Origin: Paenibacillus_G filicis
GTDB taxonomy: Bacteria > Bacillota > Bacilli > Paenibacillales > NBRC-103111
NCBI RefSeq assembly: GCF_038070315.1
Contig: NZ_JBBPCC010000003.1
Span: forward strand, 186,001-250,000
Length of the DNA stretch: 64,000 nucleotides
Reading direction: 5' to 3'
The position numbers and the translations under genes were made by a program. Of this stretch, positions 59,401 through 64,000 are shown in pieces. Numbering within the stretch: the first letter of the stretch is position 1; every line of letters begins with the position of its first letter. Below the pieces are notes generated by a model. The model had not been told where the DNA came from, made no database searches, and saw only the letters and a list, made by a program, of their open reading frames with translations.

Positions 59401-62400
59401 TTGGCGCTGTATTGACTTCCAGATAGAGTGTCCCCTTTGTCACACCGCCTCGCACATCATTCAGGGTCAGCTTAACTTCAGCCTTGCCTGCCGCCACCGC
59501 AGTCAACAGCAGCTTGGGGCCGGTGACGCCTACGTTCACAGTCTGAGCTGGAAATGCATCAACCGTCACCGTCCAGGCATCATTCTCCTTATCCTTGACG
59601 TACGGAGTCAGATCGAACTCCTGGGCCGGAGCGCCAAGCTGGACGTATTGCAGCGGAATCGCGGACAATACCGGTCCTTCATTCACCGTCACGGTGAACG
59701 AAGCGCCCGCCTCCCCACCCTTGCCGTCCAGCGCCTTAATTGTAACCGTCGTCGTACCTGAGCCCTGGGCTCTGATGCCAAGCTTGCCCGACGCCTCGCT
59801 CAGTTGAACAATGCCAGGCAGCGAGGAGCTGAACTCGTAGCTCAGCGGGTCTTGATCGGGATCGACGAATACGGCTTTGAGATCGAGCTCGCCGTCTGGA
59901 GCTCCGACAGTCAAGTGCTGGTTGGCAGGCTGCTGCACCACCTGTGGCGCGGCATTCACCACCAGCGTGAGGACCGACGAAGCCTCACCCCCACGGCCAT
60001 CCTTGACGGTAAACCGCACTTGCGTACGACCTGCGCTCGCGGGAGTGAACGTGAGAATCGTCCCGGCAGCGCTGACACCTGCGACTCCTGGGGTATCCAC
60101 GGACGCCGTGAGCGTCAGCGGGTCATGCTCTTTGTCGGACAGGAAGCTGGTGAGGTCCACCTGCCTGGCACCTCCACCGAGCTGGATCACCTGTACCGGT
60201 ACAGGTGCGATGACAGGCGCTTCATTGATGTTGACCTGGAAGCTGGTCACAGCCTCGCCGCCCTTGCCATCCTTGGCCGTGACAGTTATTTGTGCGTTCC
60301 CGCCGGATATGGCTTTTAGCGTCAACTTCCCTCCCGCTTCACTGCCTGTCACGATAGACGGCTGGGAGGTTTGAATCAGGTACGTCAACGGATCATGCTC
60401 TGCATCGGTGAAGACCCCGCTCAAATCCACGATCCCGTCCGCTGCACCGGCTGTCAGCCATTGGCCAGGTATAGCCTGTGCAAGCTCAGGTCTCGTATTG
60501 ACATGCAAGTCCAAGCCTGCGGAAGTGATGCCTCCTCGCCCGTCGCTAACCGTGAACTCGATTCGGGTATTTCCGGCCTTGATCGGTAGGATCTGCAGTT
60601 GCTGCCCGCTAAGACTCACGGATGCAATGGCAGAGTTGTAAGTACCGAGCGTCAGAAATAACGCATCGCCCTCCTTGTCCGACAGGTAGGAGGTGAGGTC
60701 GATCATCTGAGCGCCCCCTCCCAGCTGCACGATACGCTGTGGAATCGGCTGAACCACAGGAGCCTCATTGACCGTTACGGCAAAGGAAATGCTTGCCTCG
60801 CCGCCCCGGCCGTCATCAGCTGTTGCTTTGATTATCGTCTGTCCCGAGGTCAGCGGTATAACCGTCAGCTTGCCCTCTACTTCCGTCACCTTGGCAATGT
60901 CCGGAGCAGAAGACTGAACCTTGAAGGTCAGAGCGTCTTTGTCCGGATCGCTGAAGATCTCGCTTAGATCAACCGCATGTCCCTGTGTTCCTGCCGTCAG
61001 CAGCATCGCAGCGGGCACCTTCGCCGGATTGGCCACAGGGAGTGCATTTACCGTGACCTTCATGTCCACCGTGAGCTTGCCGCCATTTTGATCGTCTGCG
61101 ATGATACGAACGCTTGTCGAGCCTCCGGCGACCGGAGTCAGCGTCAGAACCGAGCCGGATAAAGCGCTTTTGACGACAGAACTCTTCAAGGAGCTAGCCT
61201 GATACTTCAAGATACTTTGCTCGTCATCCTTAAAGTATTGAGAGAGGTCCAGCTGCACAGCCGGCTTGCCAACGGTCAGCTCCAGCTCGGGGAGAGGCAC
61301 CGCCAATCTCGGCGGCGTATTAGGACTCGGCTCGGAAGCCTTCTGGACATTGGAGGTCGAGGCTCCGTTCGCAGCCGTCACGTTGCCCACCTGCGTATTG
61401 GAGCTGGCAATCACTTTGGAATCTTTATTGTTGAGTTGAATCTCGGCCACCGAAGCCGAGCCTGTCAACGTAACGGTAGACCCTTGATCCACTGCCATCT
61501 TGCCGATGCTGGGGTTCCCGTTCACGGTGACCGGCTGTGTACTGGTCACCTTCACCTCCAGAATAGAACCCTGCAGATTGACAGATTGGGCTCCTTCCGT
61601 GAGCGTCAGCTTCTTGATGCTGCCTTCTGTCGATTCAATGGAAGCATCCGTCTGCACATTGACCGAAGCGATGCTGCTTCCCTGCCCGGCCACGAGATGA
61701 ACATCCTGCTTCTTCACATCGACGTTCTGAAGGCTAGACTCTTCGAAAACAACCGTGTTGCTGTCTCCGCCTTCAATCACGGTATTGCCCTGCACCTTCA
61801 GGCCGGAAGCCAGGAAATCATGCTCCAGCTCACGCCGCAGGTGCAGATCCCCCTTGATCGTCAGGTTCGTCACGGTCATATAATCCCCACTCACCGTCAG
61901 GTTGCCGTTCAGCACGGCATGCTGCCCGTCCAGCTTGAGATTGCGGCTGAATTCCGCCTCTCCTTCCTCAGGTTCCGCCCCGCTTGCAACGAGCCGCAGC
62001 TCGGTGATGGATTGTATCGTGCCTCCGGAGCTTTGAAACTTCAGCTTGGCCCCTTTCAACGCTTTTCTATTGTTTTCCTGAAAAATACCCTTAACTTGAT
62101 CGGAAAGCTGATAGGTCTTGCCGTTGATACGAATATGACCGTTCTGAATATCCTGCAGCAATGCCGGATTTTCATCGGGATAGAATGCCGAGATCAGCAT
62201 CTGAGCGATATCCGCTCTCAGCACAGGTTCCTGGGGAGCGAATCTGCCTTGGCTGACGGGGACGATATCACCGCGAATCGCGGTTTTGACGAAAGATTCG
62301 GCCCAGGAGCTTACGCTCCCCCAGTCCGTTACCTCCCCTAGCGATTCATCCACGATGGGCGTCTGCTGGGACGCCCGCACCAGTACAATCGCGAGCTCCT

Positions 62401-62830
62401 CGCGGGTGATTAAGGCTGCCGGGTGGAATCTCCCCTGATCATCCCCCTGCATCAAGCCGGCCTGCTTCACCGCCGCAATATATGAGCTGCTCCAGCTCTG
62501 CGGGTCTACATCCGTGAAGCTTTCTACGGATTGCGGAATCGGCAGCTTCAGCGCTCTGACCAGCAGAGCCGCCAGCTCCTGACGGGTCAGAATATCGTCA
62601 GGACGGAACCGGCCTGACTCATCTCCCTGAACGAGCCCTAGGGTCGCGGCTTTCTGAATGGACTGCAGGCGGTCCAGTGAGACGGACTGGATATCTAAGA
62701 GGACAGGAACGGCGCCTTCGGACAGCAAGGCCCGTTCGCCAGCCGCAGCATAGCTTGCTCCCGCAGGAGCAAGCAGCGCTGTGACCAGCAGACCGGATAA
62801 CATACTCATTTGCAAAGTTGAAGGTTTCAT
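56423..62830 (-). CDS. Giant SLH/Ig-like repeat surface protein with lamin-tail-like end
   Basis: 2135 residues. Signal peptide (1-30), three SLH motifs at about 45-220 (LGLVQGDESGRFRPDDILTR, AGLMQGDDQGRFHPAALITR, RGDIVPVSQGRFAPQEPVLR), then a beta-strand-rich region to about 500 with short GNTVIEGG-like repeats. From about 505 to 1885 come fifteen Ig/cadherin-like repeats of ~92 residues (DLS-x-F-DPDGD...DGRGG...F-VTVN). In repeats 3 to 12 two kinds alternate: one with YLSDKE, the other with VF-D-D-D-LTY and SSxP. The last ~165 residues (FFSQYLDGGDGRIAFQ, RKSGIYTGSSAFAKVGEWNT) resemble a lamin-tail domain. It probably forms a long stalk on the S-layer; no catalytic motif is seen. Confidence 0.92.
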   Translation of the reverse strand: MKPSTLQMSMLSGLLVTALLAPAGASYAAAGERALLSEGAVPVLLDIQSVSLDRLQSIQKAATLGLVQGDESGRFRPDDILTRQELAALLVRALKLPIPQSVESFTDVDPQSWSSSYIAAVKQAGLMQGDDQGRFHPAALITREELAIVLVRASQQTPIVDESLGEVTDWGSVSSWAESFVKTAIRGDIVPVSQGRFAPQEPVLRADIAQMLISAFYPDENPALLQDIQNGHIRINGKTYQLSDQVKGIFQENNRKALKGAKLKFQSSGGTIQSITELRLVASGAEPEEGEAEFSRNLKLDGQHAVLNGNLTVSGDYMTVTNLTIKGDLHLRRELEHDFLASGLKVQGNTVIEGGDSNTVVFEESSLQNVDVKKQDVHLVAGQGSSIASVNVQTDASIESTEGSIKKLTLTEGAQSVNLQGSILEVKVTSTQPVTVNGNPSIGKMAVDQGSTVTLTGSASVAEIQLNNKDSKVIASSNTQVGNVTAANGASTSNVQKASEPSPNTPPRLAVPLPELELTVGKPAVQLDLSQYFKDDEQSILKYQASSLKSSVVKSALSGSVLTLTPVAGGSTSVRIIADDQNGGKLTVDMKVTVNALPVANPAKVPAAMLLTAGTQGHAVDLSEIFSDPDKDALTFKVQSSAPDIAKVTEVEGKLTVIPLTSGQTIIKATADDGRGGEASISFAVTVNEAPVVQPIPQRIVQLGGGAQMIDLTSYLSDKEGDALFLTLGTYNSAIASVSLSGQQLQILPIKAGNTRIEFTVSDGRGGITSAGLDLHVNTRPELAQAIPGQWLTAGAADGIVDLSGVFTDAEHDPLTYLIQTSQPSIVTGSEAGGKLTLKAISGGNAQITVTAKDGKGGEAVTSFQVNINEAPVIAPVPVQVIQLGGGARQVDLTSFLSDKEHDPLTLTASVDTPGVAGVSAAGTILTFTPASAGRTQVRFTVKDGRGGEASSVLTLVVNAAPQVVQQPANQHLTVGAPDGELDLKAVFVDPDQDPLSYEFSSSLPGIVQLSEASGKLGIRAQGSGTTTVTIKALDGKGGEAGASFTVTVNEGPVLSAIPLQYVQLGAPAQEFDLTPYVKDKENDAWTVTVDAFPAQTVNVGVTGPKLLLTAVAAGKAEVKLTLNDVRGGVTKGTLYLEVNTAPTVSQTLPKLIVTAGQAPGLVDLAPVFADADLDTLTYEITSSQPALATGSEAGGRLSVKGLAPGTAKITVTAKDGRGGETSTSFDVEVNAAPEIQAIPDQLIQLNGTPLELNLLPYIHDLEQDTMTLQAAANNTAIAQVQVNGFKLTITPVSAGLAQIGIIVTDSRGGESKANIRLTVNTAPMNKQQPSPQVLTVGEEDGLTDLSLLFADPDGDTLTYSAVSSNPSFVTVSENGGIVKTHALESGTATITVKAMDGRGGQASAAFTVTVNEPPTVTAIPLQKLKLPGNSRTLDLSGYLSDKEQDELTVTGITYNATIVSLSLQDLLLTMTPLSLGDTTVTMSVYDGRGGTTRTSFPLKVTLPNQDPVVQQPIPDSVLTVGQADGTLNLDAVFSDPDTEDTLTYEASSSAPGVASAALAGSQLTVHAVASGTADILLQASDGKGGQTTATWKITVNQPPAISSIADQVIWLHEGAKELDLTALLTDPDTQDVPNLSVSAISSAPGAASVTVAGKKLTIKPETAGSAQINLTVSDGRGGKATATIKVTVKKNQPPAIAAIPEQVMKAGDGTLSVDLTPYLSDPDPEDANSLTVSISAVPDAAVAAVSVTGKTLLLTPAAPGKTTVQLSVSDGRGGTAAANVAITVNPAKVNHAPVVESSIYEQVLTPGVTNARTFDLSQLFSDPDGDALTFTAVSASAVGATASVSGSMLTLTPGTGSASTKVTITATDGDGAQGTYELTVRTAQAVPNGQLSIVTKQGVKDPVTYDLSALFPGQSSFKVYKGTPDSTFTGPTALNGTILTLTNTDVGLHTWVVGSDGRAVVLQFKSSPQGTAERFFSQYLDGGDGRIAFQISYTGNGDQTEAMKGYSVEIHQWMKKTNTKKVTTKALFEGVVEPYIVIDSVFYDAFDIMNIWYFNDDLSMYSPNEFNTVALVLKRNGNIVDVLGDPNGKDPILPSGGTIIRKSGIYTGSSAFAKVGEWNTFPKGTYEYFGKHTK

Positions 62831-62842
62831 AGGTGCCTCCGA

Positions 62843-64000
62843 TTACGGAATAATCCGGTATGAGTTAAGGCCATCGTACAAGGTATCGCTATCTTCGTTA
62901 TCATTCCAATCCTGAGCATCATAGCTGCTTGGGGACCCTACAATCAGACCGTTCTTGCGGGATAAAGCATGGCCTCTGGAGATGACAGCTTTGTCGAGCA
63001 ATAACCGGTGTCCCGCCCCGTCGTCGTAATAAAGCTCCAGATCAATAGGCGATTGAATGGTATCATCGGCTAGCTCCAAGCTGATCGAGCTATCCGAATC
63101 CACCTGAAACTCGTCCAGATCCTTATCATAAAACGCTTCGCTTAGAACAAAAGTCTTATTCGGCTTTATATCCGTCACCGTACTCTGATTGCTCAGATCG
63201 ATTTCCGTCGCATCCGAACGCACGATACGCAATTTACTGCTATCCAGCGTCGCATTGGTCGGATTGTACAACTCAATAAATTGATAGAAGTCCGGCCCCC
63301 ATACCAGCTCAGAGAAGAAAATGCCGCTTTTCTGGAAGGTCACCTGAAAGGAAACCGACACCGGAGCGCTCTTGCCATCCGTAGCCGAGAGAGTCAAGGT
63401 CGTGCTGCCGACTCCCAGAGGAGAAATCTTGAGCTCCGTTCCCTGAACGGCTGCGGTCGCCACCGCTGTCTGGGAAGAAGTGACGCTGTACGTCAATGCG
63501 TCGCCATCCGCGTCCTCAAAGACGTTTGAGATATCCAGCTTTTCGACCAAAGACTCGTACGGCAGAAGCGTGTCCAGCAGATTGAATGTTTTTGCTGTCA
63601 AGGCCTGCTTCACGGTCGGCTGATGATTAACCTGACCCGCGGTGAAGGTGGCTTGGAACGAGGTTTGTACCGTTCCCCCGCGCCCGTCATTCGCTGTGAC
63701 AGTAATGGTCGCGCTCCCTGCACGGAGTGGCGTGACCTTGAGCGTACTGCCCGTTATTACGGCTTCGGCGACCGCGGTGTCAGACGACTCCGCGCTGTAG
63801 GTCAGCGCATCGCCGTCCTCATCTGCGAACACACCCACAAGGCTTAGCGTCTTCGCTCCGTCTTCCACCTGATGCGTCAGCGGGCTTGGCGCTGCCAACA
63901 CGGTCGGCGCGTGGTTCGCCTTCAACGTCACGGTCAGCGGCGTCGTGACGGACGCTCCGCGCAAGTCTGTCGCTTTCAGCGTAACCGTCATGCTGCCTGC
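62843..64000 (-). CDS. Ig-like repeat and lamin-tail surface protein (C-terminal part)
   Basis: The frame is open to the window edge, so the N-terminus is missing. The 386 visible residues have two complete Ig-like repeats (GDALTYSAESSDTAVAEAVI, NDGRGGTVQTSF; then GDALTYSVTSSQTAVATAAV) of the same type as the next gene, then a lamin-tail domain (IFFSELVWGPDFYQFIELYN, ELADDTIQSPIDLELYYDDG). The stop is 12 bases before the start of the giant SLH protein, so they form an operon. Its own anchor, if any, lies outside. Related lamin-tail proteins are often secreted nucleases or adhesins. Confidence 0.9.
   Translation of the reverse strand, partial: AGSMTVTLKATDLRGASVTTPLTVTLKANHAPTVLAAPSPLTHQVEDGAKTLSLVGVFADEDGDALTYSAESSDTAVAEAVITGSTLKVTPLRAGSATITVTANDGRGGTVQTSFQATFTAGQVNHQPTVKQALTAKTFNLLDTLLPYESLVEKLDISNVFEDADGDALTYSVTSSQTAVATAAVQGTELKISPLGVGSTTLTLSATDGKSAPVSVSFQVTFQKSGIFFSELVWGPDFYQFIELYNPTNATLDSSKLRIVRSDATEIDLSNQSTVTDIKPNKTFVLSEAFYDKDLDEFQVDSDSSISLELADDTIQSPIDLELYYDDGAGHRLLLDKAVISRGHALSRKNGLIVGSPSSYDAQDWNDNEDSDTLYDGLNSYRIIP

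Noticed and set aside
57165..61320. Enzyme domains among the giant protein repeats
   Set aside because: DPDGD and DGRGG motifs recur at fixed spacing and are part of the Ig/cadherin-like fold; no catalytic signature was found.
61217..62341. Long + strand frame opposite the giant surface protein
   Set aside because: Antisense shadow of the SLH and beta-rich part; no start signal and no recognisable domain.
1..64000. tRNA, rRNA, CRISPR, prophage or insertion sequence
   Set aside because: I looked for these by eye on both strands and saw no tRNA cluster, rRNA core, regular spaced repeats, phage genes or transposase. Single tRNAs could be missed without a covariance search.

Overview
The window looks like chromosomal DNA of a Paenibacillaceae bacterium (Paenibacillus or a close relative). 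The signs are strong AGGAGG-type ribosome binding sites with frequent GTG/TTG starts, S-layer-homology (SLH) proteins with very long Ig-like repeat arrays, an M-box magnesium riboswitch, and Firmicutes-type transporters and two-component genes. This assignment is an inference from gene content. I see no rRNA, tRNA, CRISPR array, transposase or phage gene.

Layout. (1) 1-2413: end of a sugar ABC transporter followed by two dihydrodipicolinate synthase/N-acetylneuraminate lyase-family aldolases. (2) 2.4-8.1 kb: AT-rich minus-strand string of small accessory genes (HIT, RidA-like, GyrI-like, VOC) led by an ECF sigma factor fused to a C39-like domain; gaps carry a family of palindromic repeats. 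(3) 8.3-13.6 kb: magnesium module with a soluble MgtE-like CBS protein, an MgtC/SapB protein and an MgtA P-type ATPase. mgtC and mgtA face away from each other across two long leaders; the mgtA leader has an M-box, and both leaders hold a small ORF beginning MDSS followed by a terminator hairpin. (4) 13.6-24.8 kb: accessory genes (HAD, NAT-like, isochorismatase-like, macro domain, Nudix, DUF1266-like) mixed with gene wrecks, then a second, GC-richer sigma locus in which the sigma factor and the C39-like protein are separate neighbouring genes. (5) 25.0-30.2 kb: ABC-2 exporter plus DUF4097 lipoprotein, convergent with a histidine kinase/response regulator pair. (6) 30.2-39.2 kb: stalk-domain protein, unknown genes, Nudix, nucleotidyltransferase, two GNATs, a CzcD-like metal exporter behind a palindromic operator, an Rrf2 regulator, a deaminase and several pseudogene pieces. 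(7) 39.2-51.4 kb: a five-gene peptide ABC importer, divergent from three peptidase-family genes and a short-chain dehydrogenase, closed by a LysR regulator. (8) 51.6-54.8 kb: SPFH and NfeD membrane proteins, a tiny Asp-rich ORF and ilvA. (9) 54.9-64 kb: three cell-surface genes: an SLH protein, a 2135-residue SLH/Ig-like protein and the end of another Ig-like/lamin-tail protein.

Most notable: (a) a sigma factor/C39-like sensor pair present twice, once fused and once split, each time with a GyrI-like gene nearby; (b) matching leader ORFs, a shared 12-mer and terminators in the mgtA and mgtC leaders; (c) palindromic intergenic repeats confined to the accessory cassettes at 3-20 kb; (d) many partial or frameshifted genes in the same regions, suggesting rapid turnover.
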